NCBI GenBank assembly: GCA_016716365.1
Contig: JADJWM010000018.1
Coordinates: 744,001 to 808,000, forward strand
Length of the DNA stretch: 64,000 nt
Reading direction: 5' to 3'
Origin: Chloracidobacterium sp.
GTDB lineage: Bacteria > Acidobacteriota > Blastocatellia > Pyrinomonadales > Pyrinomonadaceae
The notes under the pieces were generated by a model. The model was not told where the DNA came from. It saw only the letters and a program-made list of their open reading frames with translations, and did no database searches. Both the position numbers and the translations under genes were made by a program. Below, in pieces: positions 30,139 to 39,227 of this stretch (the first letter of the stretch is position 1; each line of letters starts with the position of its first letter).

Positions 30139-30330
30139 GAGAAAGGTGACGAGGGACGAGGGCAAAAGGCAGTAGGCAATGGGCGGTGGGCAGTGGGCGG
30201 AAGGCAGAAAGCAGGGGGGGCGGGAAAAGATGAAGGATGAGGGACGAGTGCGGAGGAGAGGCGGTAGTTGTCAGAATGGTGAATAGTAAATCGTGAATCG
30301 TAAATCGGAAATCGTGAAGGAAACATGAGA
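30139..30330 (+). repeat. Degenerate 7-nt tandem repeat array B
   Basis: In register of seven the plus strand reads GGGCAAA AGGCAGT AGGCAAT GGGCGGT GGGCAGT GGGCGGA AGGCAGA. Further on come GTGAATA GTAAATC GTGAATC GTAAATC GGAAATC. Two word families meet in the middle at GATGAAGGATGAGGGACGAG, which recurs at arrays A and C. Confidence 0.75.
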
Positions 30331-30351
30331 CCAACGATGGGTGAGGGCGGA

Positions 30352-30421
30352 GAGTTAGGGGCGTGGAAAAAAGCGAAAAGGGATAGGCGAGCGATAAGTG
30401 AAGAGTTAGGGGCGTGGAAAA
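30352..30421 (+). repeat. 19-nt direct repeat, two copies
   Basis: GAGTTAGGGGCGTGGAAAA occurs exactly at 30352-30370 and again at 30403-30421, with a purine-rich spacer. It is probably a longer-unit relative of the neighbouring repeat DNA. Confidence 0.7.
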
Positions 30422-30512
30422 GACGATGCTCGATAGGAGAAGGAACGAAGCTGCATTTTCATCCGGAAAAGAACACGCAGGCCCGCATTATTGTTCAGAA
30501 GCCGCCGAACGC

Positions 30513-30540
30513 CAAAAAGCCGCCCGGGTTGGCGGCTTTC
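30513..30540 (-). terminator. Intrinsic terminator after tRNA-Val
   Basis: On the minus strand AAAGCCGCC and GGCGGCTTT form a 9-bp stem around a six-base loop, followed by further T residues. It lies 10 nt downstream of the tRNA 3' end. Confidence 0.85.
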
Positions 30541-30549
30541 GGTTCGAGA

Positions 30550-30624
<75 letters not shown>

Positions 30625-30631
30625 TTTGGAA

Positions 30632-31105
30632 CTAGGTTGACGGATCGTTCTCGCTGGCCTTTTCGCCTTCGCGGGCCCGGATCGTCGAAAGTGCCGAACT
30701 CGTAAAGAAGAAGCGTGTTCCGGTAGCAGTGATCCCCGAAGGAACCTGAGGGTCGGCCCAGATCTTATACGAAGCGGGTGCGGCGCTAGTCGGCTCAACG
30801 ACCTCCATCGTAAAGACGTATCCGTTTACGACGGGTGCGTCGCCGGTATAGGCACCGTCGAGCGTGCCGGAAGCAACCAACTCGTCAAAAGTGCCGAAAC
30901 GGCCTTTATTCCTGGACGCATACTGAGCTTGGAAGGTCCTCATGCGGTCGAGCATGGTGATGGCGGCTGACTCATTTCCCGAACGGATCATCGCACCCCA
31001 GGCGATGCTGCCCACGCCGATAAGAAGGCCGATGATAGCGATAACGATCATCAGCTCGATCAGGTTGAAGCCCCGCTGATCCCGGATACGATTGCGTAAA
31101 TTCAT
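30632..31105 (-). CDS. Type IV pilin-like / pseudopilin protein
   Basis: 157 residues. A short basic leader ends RDQRG, then FNLIELMIVIAIIGLLIGV follows, the classic prepilin cleavage and helix, with Glu at mature position 5. Prepilin peptidase should cut after Gly12. The globular part resembles small pilins of Acidobacteria-type PilA (SGNESAAITMLDRMRTFQAQY). No other pilus genes are nearby. It is directly followed by tRNA-Val. Confidence 0.92.
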   Translation of the reverse strand: MNLRNRIRDQRGFNLIELMIVIAIIGLLIGVGSIAWGAMIRSGNESAAITMLDRMRTFQAQYASRNKGRFGTFDELVASGTLDGAYTGDAPVVNGYVFTMEVVEPTSAAPASYKIWADPQVPSGITATGTRFFFTSSALSTIRAREGEKASENDPST

Positions 31106-31654
31106 AATATCTTGATCAAAACTCCTAACGGTAATTCCACGAATTCCGCAGGACCAAGTTTCAAAAGTTTAGCTGTATTTACGGTAAATATGCAAATTTT
31201 GGGAGGGAGGAGGGGTGAGGGACGAGTGAAAAGTGAAAAGTGAAAAGTAAATTGTGAATGGTGAATGGCGAATAGTGAAGAAGGAAGAGTTCAGATCGTG
31301 GAATCCGAGATTGGGGATCTGGGATTCGGACCATAAACGTGGAATTTGGAATTTGAGATCTGGAAATCGGGATTTGGAATCTGAAATAAAGATCTTGGAA
31401 CTGAAAACCTGAAAATCGGAACCTAAGACTTAAAACCTGAAACTTGGAACCTGGAATTTGGAACATGGGATCTGGAACTCGAAACTTGGAAGTCGGAACT
31501 GAATGCGGCCCAGGTCACTACGGTTCCCGGTTCTAACGGTGGGACGATCTGTGCGGGTGTTCGCCGCAACCGCATGTTTCCCGGCAAAGTTTTTGATTCA
31601 CCGGGCATCAATTATCCTGTAAGATTGAATCCAGGCGGTTTTCGCCATCATTTC
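31106..31654. other. Intergenic region with long heptamer array
   Basis: Between the pilin start and the MoxR gene. The first 90 nt look like an AT-rich promoter area for the pilin; 31199-31500 is repeat array C; the last 150 nt are ordinary sequence that may hold the MoxR promoter or its true N-terminus. Confidence 0.5.
31199..31500 (+). repeat. Degenerate 7-nt tandem repeat array C
   Basis: Two word families are in strict register of seven. First come GTGAAAA three times, then GTAAATT, GTGAATG twice, GCGAATA and GTGAAGA. Later, for about 170 nt, come units close to TGGAATT (TGGAATT TGGAATT TGAGATC TGGAAAT ... TGGAACC TGGAATT TGGAACA). Purines dominate the plus strand. There is no open frame of note. 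Confidence 0.85.
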
Positions 31655-32653
31655 ATGAGGGATTGGATAGTAAACGAGACGGCCGTCCGAACTGAAGGTG
31701 CCTCACGCCCTTTCGATGCCGAAGCCAAGATAACCGATCTGCAAGCCGCCGTCGAGAGTGTGATCCGCGGCAAATCAGATGCGGTGAAGTATGCACTTGT
31801 CGCACTTTTTGCCAAGGGCCACCTTCTGATCGAAGACGTACCCGGGATCGGCAAAACCACGCTTTCAAATGCCCTTGCGCGGGCCCTCGCACTCTCCGTC
31901 CATCGCATTCAGTTCACGTCGGACCTGCTTCCTTCGGACGTTATCGGGCTTTCGATCTACGACCAGCAAACCGGCGAGTTCCTGTGGAAACCGGGGCCGA
32001 TATTCTCGAATGTCGTGATCGCCGACGAGATAAATCGCGCGACCCCGAAGACGCAGTCCGCACTTCTCGAGGCGATGGCCGAAGAACAGGTTACCGTCGA
32101 AGGGATCTCGCGGCGTTTGCCGCTCCCTTTCATGGTAGTAGCGACCCAGAATCCTTCGGAACATCACGGAACGTACCCGCTGCCCGAGTCGCAACTCGAC
32201 CGGTTCATGCTCCGCCTTCACATGGGATATCCGAACGCGGATGACGAGCGGAAGATGCTGTTTGACCGTGCGGAATCGAACCCTCTCGAAATGGTCCGAC
32301 CGGTGATGTCCGGCTCGGAGGTCGTCGAGATCCAGAAACACGTCGGGCAAGTGAAGATCGATCCGGCCCTGGTCGACTACCTGCTCGAGATAGTCTCGGC
32401 TACAAGAACGTCCGAACAGATCGAGCTTGGCGTCAGCCCGCGTGGAACGCTGGCCTTATATCGATCGGCGCAGGCGCTTGCCCTGATCGAGGGCCGCGAT
32501 TACTGCATCGCCGACGACATCAAGCGGCTTGTCATCCCCTGTTTTGCCCATCGCATTATCATCAACTCGCGTTCCGTTGGTCTGAAGAACAAGACCCGCG
32601 AGGCCGAACAGACCTTGAACGAGATCCTGGCCAGGGTCGCCGTTCCCATCTGA
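31655..32653 (+). CDS. MoxR-family AAA+ ATPase
   Basis: About 332 residues. MoxR ATPases act as chaperones that mature or assemble target complexes, often with DUF58 or VWA partners. Walker A reads EDVPGIGKTT, Walker B VVIADEINRA, sensor 1 ATQNPSEHHGTYPLPESQLDRF, and the C-terminal lid is VSPRGTLALYRSAQALA. ATG 31655 begins the family-like sequence but has no good Shine-Dalgarno; the frame is open to ATG 31574. The expected DUF58 partner is not adjacent but lies 13 kb downstream at 45058-46482 on the other strand. Confidence 0.9.
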   Translation: MRDWIVNETAVRTEGASRPFDAEAKITDLQAAVESVIRGKSDAVKYALVALFAKGHLLIEDVPGIGKTTLSNALARALALSVHRIQFTSDLLPSDVIGLSIYDQQTGEFLWKPGPIFSNVVIADEINRATPKTQSALLEAMAEEQVTVEGISRRLPLPFMVVATQNPSEHHGTYPLPESQLDRFMLRLHMGYPNADDERKMLFDRAESNPLEMVRPVMSGSEVVEIQKHVGQVKIDPALVDYLLEIVSATRTSEQIELGVSPRGTLALYRSAQALALIEGRDYCIADDIKRLVIPCFAHRIIINSRSVGLKNKTREAEQTLNEILARVAVPI

Positions 32654-32716
32654 ACGCCCTTCAAAAGCATCCATCAACCGCTAAACTTCATCATTAACTT
32701 TTGTTAGCATGTTCGT

Positions 32717-34548
32717 ATGCTCCCGCGGCGGGCATTTTATCGAAAGTTGATGTCAAAGCGTTATTTCTTCCTTTGATCCTTTTCTTGGCGCTCGGGGCCG
32801 TCGGACAGGGTGTTTCACCCACGATGGACCTGTCGAACTACGGCGTCCGTATCGAACCGGACAAGCGCGTAATGATCGTCCTGGCGACCATCGAGGCAGC
32901 CCGGACCACGAACGAGGCCGGCGACCCGGTTCCGGTCATCAAAACGCCGCTGTCGGCCGAAGGCGGCAAGTTCCGCGACCTTCTGAAGAGTGACCTTGCC
33001 GCGATGCCCGCGGACCTTCGACAGCGGATCTCGACCTTCCTGATCCAGCATAAAAGGCGAAACGCGGATCAAACGGACGCCGAGATCATCGCTCCTTTCA
33101 TTTCGATGGCGTACGCCCTGAGCCCTGCGCCGGAGCTTGCCGACCCTGTCGTGATGACCGACCTGCCCGGAAAGCTGCTCGACGTTCTCGACTTCGCCCC
33201 GCTCGTACGCGACTTTTACCGCCGGACCAGCATGAGCGGCAATATAAACGAATACATAAAGACATATCAGAAGTCGGCGGACGCCAACCTGCGAAGCTCG
33301 GCCCGCGAGATGGTCGGCGAGATCCTTATGTATTTGAATACAAGGCCTCGCCTGTCGGTGGTCGAGACGGTCAGGACCGAAACGCAGCGCAGCGGAGCCC
33401 GGGGCACGACGCTTAAGACCGTCGAACAGAGGGAACGCGAACGAAGATTCACCATCGTGCCGGAAATGCTTGCGCCCGTGGGGACCGTCAATTTCATAAA
33501 TGTGAAGGACGAATATTTCGTCGTCATTCCGGCGGACCTGCCTGCCGGACGCGAACTCAGGGAATCCGAGGTCCGCCGCGGCTTTCTGCAGTTCGTGGTC
33601 GATCCGCTCGTTTACGGTCTTTCAAAGGACGTCGAGACGATCAGGCCGATAGTGAAGAAACTGATCGACGAACGCCGAAAGGTAGAGCCGACCACCTCGC
33701 CCGATGTTTATCTGACCATCTCGCGATCGCTGGTTGCCGCGATCGATGCAAAACAAGCCGAGTTCGTAAAGGCGAAGGCTTTGACCACGCAGGCCCGTAA
33801 GCGTATCGACAGTTCAAAGGACGATGCCGAGCGGCGTTCGATCGTGCAGGAGCTTGAAAGGCTAAAGAGCGGCCTGGCCGATGAGACCGCTCTGAGGCTT
33901 TCTGAAGATTACGAGAAGGGAGCTTTGCTAGCGTTCTATTTCGCCGAGCAGTTGAAAGGATTTGAGGATTCGGGGTTCGATATCGCGTCGTCGCTGAGAG
34001 ATATGGTGCTGGCCTTTGACGGGACGACGGAGGGGGACCGGCTTGCTCAGTTCGCTGACGCAAGGAAACGGGCACTTGCGGCCCGGGAATCCGGCAAAAC
34101 AACTCAACAGGCGAGCGTCGTCGTCGAAGATCCGGTGACGACCAGATTGGTCGAGATCCAAAAGCTGATCGATGCAAGAAATTATCCGCTTGCGTCCGAT
34201 GAGCTGAAAAAGCTTCGAGACAAGAACCCGTCCGAGCCGCGTATTTATTACAACCTCGGCCGCGTGGCCAGCTTAACGGCCGAAGGGTTCGAGGACGCCG
34301 AAAAGCAGCAGGGAGCACTCCTCGAGGCCAAGGTCGCTTTCGACAACGTTCTGCGGACAGCGACGCAGACCACCGACCGTGCCTTGCTTTCGCTGACATA
34401 TGTCGCTCTTGCGAAGATCTACGAGTTTTATGACGACAAGGCCTACGCCCTCGCCCTTTACAACAAGGCGATCGAGTTCGGTCCGGTAACGGGCGGGGCC
34501 CATTCGGAAGCACTTACGGCCAAAGCGAGACTGATCAAAGACCAATAA
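32717..34548 (+). CDS. Secreted protein with C-terminal TPR-like region (N-terminal frameshift)
   Basis: About 600 residues, unknown function. The long frame lacks an ATG start. In the neighbouring frame ATG 32717 (MLPRRAFYRKLMSKRYFFL) or ATG 32750 gives a basic, signal-peptide-like N-terminus that stops at TGA 32774-32776. Adding one T to the TTT there joins it to ILFLALGAVGQG of the long frame, and the total length mod 3 agrees with one missing base. The mature protein is largely helical, with YYNLGRVASLTAEGF and LALYNKAIEFGPVTGGA as TPR-like helices near the end. A terminator follows. Confidence 0.7.
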
Positions 34549-34571
34549 GACCGTGAAAGGGTCGAATTGAA

Positions 34572-34607
34572 AGGGCAAAACACCTACGGGCACGTTTTGC
34601 CTTTTTG
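34572..34607 (+). terminator. Intrinsic terminator upstream of era
   Basis: GGCAAAAC (34574-34581) pairs with GTTTTGCC (34594-34601), followed by TTTTT. It separates the TPR-like gene from era. Confidence 0.85.
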
Positions 34608-34633
34608 TATTTCCTTCTGCTAGTTTCATTTCG

Positions 34634-35536
34634 ATGCCAGACCCAAATTTTCGTGCGGGCTATGTCGGCCTGATCGGCCGCCCGAATGCCGGAAAATCGA
34701 CGCTTCTGAACAGGCTGGTCGGTGAGAAGATCGCCGCCGTTTCGAACAAGCCTCAAACCACTCGCCATAAGATCCAGGGGATCGTCACGCTCCCGGAAGG
34801 GCAGATCGTTTTTATCGATACGCCTGGTGTGCACAAGCCGGGCTATTTGCTGAACCGGAGGATGATGGCCGCGGTCCACGATGCCATTCTGTCCGTTGAT
34901 CTGCTCGTATTGATGCGCGACGCGAGCGTTTCCACCGGCAACGGCGACCGGTTCGTCCTCGATCTGGTCAAAGACTCAGGCAAACCCGCGATCCTGATCC
35001 TTAACAAGGTCGATAAGATAAAGGAAAAAACAGCACTTCTCCCGTTGATGGACTTTTATTCAAAGGAGTTTCAATTTGCCGAGATAATCCCGGCGTCGGC
35101 GCTGACAGGGTATTCGATCGATCTGCTGATGAAACAGATCGTGAAGCATCTTCCGCAGGGCGAGCCCATTTTCAGTCCTGACGAGATGACCGACCAGCCG
35201 GTCCGAGTGCTGGTCGCAGAGATGGTTCGCGAGCAGATCCTCGCAACGACCGGCGAAGAGATCCCTTACGTCACCGCCGTCGTGACCGAGAAATTCGACG
35301 AGGAATCGGATCCCGATTCGGTGCAGATCTATTGCGCTATCTACGTCGAACGTCAGTCCCAAAAGGGAATAATCATTGGAAAAGGTGGTTCTAAATTGAA
35401 AGCGATCGGCACGGAAGCGCGCAGGTCGATCGAGGCGTTGTTGGGCAGAAGGGTCTATTTGCACCTTTTTGTAAAGGTGGTGGCCGGCTGGCGTGAAAGC
35501 GGCCGGGAACTTGACGAGATCGGGGTGCGGGAATGA
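34634..35536 (+). CDS. era: GTPase Era
   Basis: Ribosome-assembly GTPase of 300 residues that binds the 3' end of 16S rRNA. The G1 loop GRPNAGKST starts near residue 15, followed by the G2 region KPQTTRHKIQG, G3 DTPGVHKP and G4 NKVDKIKE. The C-terminal KH domain has VERQSQKGIIIGKGGSKLKAIG. The start is ATG 34634, 27 nt after a terminator. The stop overlaps prmA by 4 nt (ATGA). Confidence 0.97.
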   Translation: MPDPNFRAGYVGLIGRPNAGKSTLLNRLVGEKIAAVSNKPQTTRHKIQGIVTLPEGQIVFIDTPGVHKPGYLLNRRMMAAVHDAILSVDLLVLMRDASVSTGNGDRFVLDLVKDSGKPAILILNKVDKIKEKTALLPLMDFYSKEFQFAEIIPASALTGYSIDLLMKQIVKHLPQGEPIFSPDEMTDQPVRVLVAEMVREQILATTGEEIPYVTAVVTEKFDEESDPDSVQIYCAIYVERQSQKGIIIGKGGSKLKAIGTEARRSIEALLGRRVYLHLFVKVVAGWRESGRELDEIGVRE

Positions 35537-36402
35537 GCGAGAGCCAACGCAAATGGTACGCGGCCACGTTCTCGGCCCCGGCGGAATATGCGGAGGTCCT
35601 GGAATTCGCCGTCGGCCAAATGGACGCGCTTGGCTCGGAGATCGCGATGGCCCCGGCATACGACGAGCGGCCGGTGGAGATGACGGTCTATTTCGAAATA
35701 TCGCCGGATAACAAAATGCTTCGGGAAAGCTTATCGGACGCCGCCCGCGTCTATGGCCTCGATCCGGGATCAATAGCGGGACCGAAGATCAAGAGCGTCG
35801 CGGACCAGGACTGGCTGGCCGAGTGGAAGAGGCATTGGAGACCTGTGAAGGTGGGCAGAGTGGTCGTAGCCGCGCCCTGGCACGATGTCGATGGAGAGGA
35901 CACTATTGTGGTCCGGATCGAGCCGAGCATGGCTTTCGGGACCGGCACGCACGAGACCACACGGGCGTGTCTGGAGGCCGTGCAGGAACTGGTCAGGAAC
36001 GGGGACTCTTTTCTCGACGTGGGCACGGGAACGGGAATTCTCGCTATCGCCGCCGCGTTGGTCGCACCTTCCGCGGGGCATATCGCGGCTTGCGACATCG
36101 ACAAAGAGGCCTTGAAGATAGCGGAGGAGAACGCCCGTTCCAACGGTGTCGCCGATCGCATCGAGTTTGTCGCAGGAACGGTTGCGGACATAGAAGGCGA
36201 GTTTGACGTAGTAGCCGCAAACCTGACCGCGGATACGATCGTCCCTATCCTGGACGTGCTCATCAAAAGATCGAAGAGGGCTTTGGTCCTGTCAGGGATA
36301 CTGGCCGAGCAAGAACGGATGATAGTAGAAAGACTCCCCGACAGAGCCGCATACCGGGTCGATCGCGACGGCGAGTGGATCTCGATCGTCCTGACGAAAT
36401 AA
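35533..36402 (+). CDS. prmA: Ribosomal protein L11 methyltransferase
   Basis: SAM-dependent enzyme that trimethylates L11. The 289 residues have an N-terminal L11-recognition domain, then WLAEWKRHWRPVKVG, RIEPSMAFGTGTHETTR, the SAM motif LDVGTGTGILAIAAAL and the ANLTADTI motif near the active site, all diagnostic for PrmA. Coupled to era by an ATGA overlap, forming a ribosome-maturation pair. Confidence 0.94.
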   Translation: MSESQRKWYAATFSAPAEYAEVLEFAVGQMDALGSEIAMAPAYDERPVEMTVYFEISPDNKMLRESLSDAARVYGLDPGSIAGPKIKSVADQDWLAEWKRHWRPVKVGRVVVAAPWHDVDGEDTIVVRIEPSMAFGTGTHETTRACLEAVQELVRNGDSFLDVGTGTGILAIAAALVAPSAGHIAACDIDKEALKIAEENARSNGVADRIEFVAGTVADIEGEFDVVAANLTADTIVPILDVLIKRSKRALVLSGILAEQERMIVERLPDRAAYRVDRDGEWISIVLTK

Positions 36403-36422
36403 GTCCCTTAGGAATGCGGGGA

Positions 36423-38400
36423 TCAGGGCCTGTCTTTTGAAGGCTGAACGGCCGGCGGGATGTCTCCGTCGTCGGGAATGGTGAGCAGCGGCGCGCGGCC
36501 TTCGGATCCGGAAGCAGGCCGGAGGACAGGCGGTGCGCCCCTCGAACCGCCGATGATTCCGAAAGGGGTGAGCGGCTGAGTCCGCTTGAGGATCGCTCCG
36601 CCCCGGCCGGCGACCCAAATATCGGAACCGCCTCGGTAAGCGATCGCCTGAAGCAATTTGCCGGTCACATTCGGCTGCTGCAGCCAGGTCCGCCCGCCAT
36701 CATTGGTAAGCACCACGGTCCCGAGATCTCCCGCGGCGATCACCTGTTCACGCCCGAAACTGAAAACGGAGAAGAGATTCGCCTGGACGGCGACTCGACA
36801 TCAGTCAGCTGAGGCCCCCGTCTGAGGTCCTCAGGACGAGACCTCTCGAACCCACGGCCGTGCCGATCTTCTCGTCATAAAAGCTTACGGCGTACAAGCC
36901 CTCGGACACGTTCGTCTTAACCGGCGACCACGTCGCCCCTCCGTCCAACGTGAGCAGGACCATCCCGCTGTCACCGACCGCGACACCGCGGGCCGGCTCG
37001 TAAAATTCAACATCTTCGAGCCAATTGACGACGCCCGATGTTACCGGCTCCCCAGTACGCACCGGCGGTCGTGGTGCGTATGATCCGGGCCGTTGGCCCC
37101 GACGGCAAAGCCGTTCCTTTCGTCGATAAAATGTACGCCGTGCAGGTCGTCGGTGATGCCGGAGATCCCAGTGCCCCAGCTTGCGCCGCCGTTGATCGTC
37201 CGCAGGACCCGTTTCCCCGATCGCCGACCGCCCAGCCCTTGTCCGCGTTGATAAAATGAACCGCGTTCAGGCCGGCAGACGTGTTTGAGAACACCGGAAG
37301 CCACGCCCGGCCCGCGTCATTCGTTATCCAGATGCGGCCGGACGATCCGACGGCGACCCCGTATTCGTTATCAAAGAAAACCAGGTCGTTGACGTCTTCC
37401 CGGGCCCCGGCCGTGAGACGCTGCCAACTGTAGCCGCCGTCGTCGGTCCGAAGGACAAGGCCGTCCGGGCCGACCGCCCATCCCGTGAACCGGTCAATAA
37501 AGAAATTGGAGACCAGTTTCGGGTTCGTTCGGATGTTGAACGGGACCCAAGTCAGGCCGCCGTCACCCGTCAGCCAGAACATTCCGTTCGAATCGCTCAT
37601 AGAGCCCGACCGGTGGTCTGCGAAGGTCAATGAAAGGATGTCGGCGCGAGAGAAGTGCTCGACGCGTTTCCAGGTCGTGCCGCCATCGGTGCTTCTAACG
37701 ATGCAACCGGTATAACCGGCGGCGACGATCAGGTCAGGGCCCAGGAATTGAGCCCGCGACATCGTCGAGTTGCCGCATGGTTTGGCGGATATCCACTCTT
37801 GGCCGCCATCCCGCGTGACCAGAACGGTCCCAGCCGATCCAACCGCGGTGACACGGCTTTCGTCGTACGCGGAAACCTTTGAGGTGGTCCTCGGTGCCCG
37901 ACTTTGCCGCTGCCCAGGTCGAACCGCCGTCGGACGACTGAGGACCCGTCCGTAGGTCCCGACGATCCACCCAAAATTGAAATTTTCGCCGGAAAAGCTG
38001 ATCCCGTTAAGGTGGTCGCGAACGTCGGCTTTGACCGGCCGCCAATCTCTTCCGCCGTTGGTAGTCGCGAGGATCGTTCCCCGTGTACCCACAACAAAGG
38101 CCCTTCGTTTGTCGAGGGCGAACACGTCGGAGTAGCTCACATCGGCCGGGCCCGTTTGGCGTTCCCATGTGAAGCCGCCATTTTCGGTCGAAGGATCGTA
38201 TTCTCAGAGCCGACCGCAAATCCGTTCTCTTTGTCTTTTGCAAAATGGATCGAAGTGAGCGGATTGCCCTGAAAGCGGATTCTGCCACTCCCAGCCCATC
38301 GAGCCTCGCTGTCCGAGCGACGGGAGGGCTGCGGCCGCCATGAAAAATATTGCCGCGGAGACCCGGCAGGCTGCCAGCGGCAGCGGCCCGTATGTTTGTC
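36423..38400 (-). pseudogene. YCF48-like / BNR-repeat propeller protein, multiply frameshifted
   Basis: Minus-strand frames at 38140-37007, 37304-37041, 37062-36805 and 36743-36423 encode one continuous run of blades of the type VGTRGTILATTNGGRDW, TGWAVGPDGLVLRTDDGGYSW and VAVGDSGMVLLTLDGGATW, the YCF48/BNR pattern. Restoring the protein needs at least four frame changes, for instance two within 37870-37945 and others near 37210, 37050 and 36800. The N-terminus in a third frame (near 38400-38200) looks like a signal peptide. The protein would be about 650 residues and exported. Decay or sequencing error cannot be told apart from sequence alone. Confidence 0.8.
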
Positions 38401-38403
38401 TTG

Positions 38404-38916
38404 CTAATGGCGGAATTCATCAAAGAATATACTGCTGAATGATCCCAAGGAGACCGCCGGATCAGATCTCCATAACCCAAGGTCCGACGCAAGTTCGTCA
38501 AGGGCATCGGCATCCACCGAGCCCGCGGCGGCGATCTTGCGAGCCGCTTTGTCAGCAACCTCCTGGACCTCGTGGCCGGCGTGGCCCTTTACCCACTCCC
38601 AACTTACTTCGTGGCGGGCCGCCGCACGGTCCAGCCGGGCCCACCAGTCATGGTTCGCCTTTCTTTTCCAGGTGCCCCCCATCGTTTCGACGACATACCG
38701 GGAATCCGAGAGAAGCCGGACACTGCATGGCTCTTTCAGGTTCTCAAGGCCCAAGGCGGCCGCTGCGATCTCAGACTGCTGGTTCGTCGCCCTCCCAAGA
38801 TATTCTCCGAACGCCTTCCAGATCCCCTTGAATCCCAGCACGGCGACAGCGCAGCACGGGTTTCCTTTCCCGTTGCCGAGGCTCGAACCGTCGCATACGA
38901 TGGTCACTCGATTCAT
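38404..38916 (-). CDS. rnhA: Ribonuclease H-like protein
   Basis: 170 residues. RNase HI fold with the acidic residues in order: CDGSS (Asp9), NQQSEIAAAALGLENL (Glu), LLSDSRYVVETM (Asp) and HEVQEVADKAAR (His/Asp). It should degrade RNA in RNA-DNA hybrids. The C-terminal 40 residues after the domain are an extension. The start overlaps the stop of the small membrane protein by 4 nt. It is intact although its neighbours on both sides are frameshifted. Confidence 0.88.
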   Translation of the reverse strand: MNRVTIVCDGSSLGNGKGNPCCAVAVLGFKGIWKAFGEYLGRATNQQSEIAAAALGLENLKEPCSVRLLSDSRYVVETMGGTWKRKANHDWWARLDRAAARHEVSWEWVKGHAGHEVQEVADKAARKIAAAGSVDADALDELASDLGLWRSDPAVSLGSFSSIFFDEFRH

Positions 38917-39227
38917 ATATCCTCGGGGCGAAGTCTTTCTTTCGCACGCTCGAAAGCAATGCCGACAAGTCCCGCGACGGTCAAACAGATCACGAGATCC
39001 AATGCTGCGGACGGCAAGATCATTGAGTATTTCTCACTTTCCGTTCCAAGGCCCTCCAGCATCATCGGAAAAGGAAATCCCCGACCAGGTCCCGCCCATA
39101 CCATTTCCTGTTCTTCGAGAAACGCATAATAGGCGGCCTCCTGTCGATACCGATCGAATGCGTTGACGCCGATGAAAGCCGCCACCGTGATACAAAACCC
39201 TGCGATGAACCAAGGATATCTCAACAA
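38913..39227 (-). CDS. Small two-helix membrane protein
   Basis: 104 residues with two membrane helices, one at the N-terminus (WFIAGFCITVAAFIGVNAF) and one near residues 73-92 (AALDLVICLTVAGLVGIAF). Between them is a Glu/Gly/Pro-rich loop. The C-terminus is charged. It is coupled to the RNase H gene by a 4-nt overlap and overlaps the sbcC end by 7 nt. Function unknown. Confidence 0.65.
   Translation of the reverse strand: MLRYPWFIAGFCITVAAFIGVNAFDRYRQEAAYYAFLEEQEMVWAGPGRGFPFPMMLEGLGTESEKYSMILPSAALDLVICLTVAGLVGIAFERAKERLRPEDI

Larger units (their letters stand above)
30030..30549. other. Intergenic region with terminators and heptamer array
   Basis: It contains a bulged GC-rich hairpin (about 30049-30079), a strong terminator (30099-30131), array B (30139-30330), a 19-nt direct repeat spaced by 51 nt (30352-30421) and the minus-strand terminator of the tRNA (30513-30540). 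The plus frame at 30325-30579 consists of repeat sequence and runs into the tRNA, so it is not accepted as a gene. Confidence 0.6.

Noticed and set aside
31199..31500. Possible CRISPR array
   Set aside because: The period is 7 nt with no spacers or conserved 24-37-nt repeats, and no cas genes are present.
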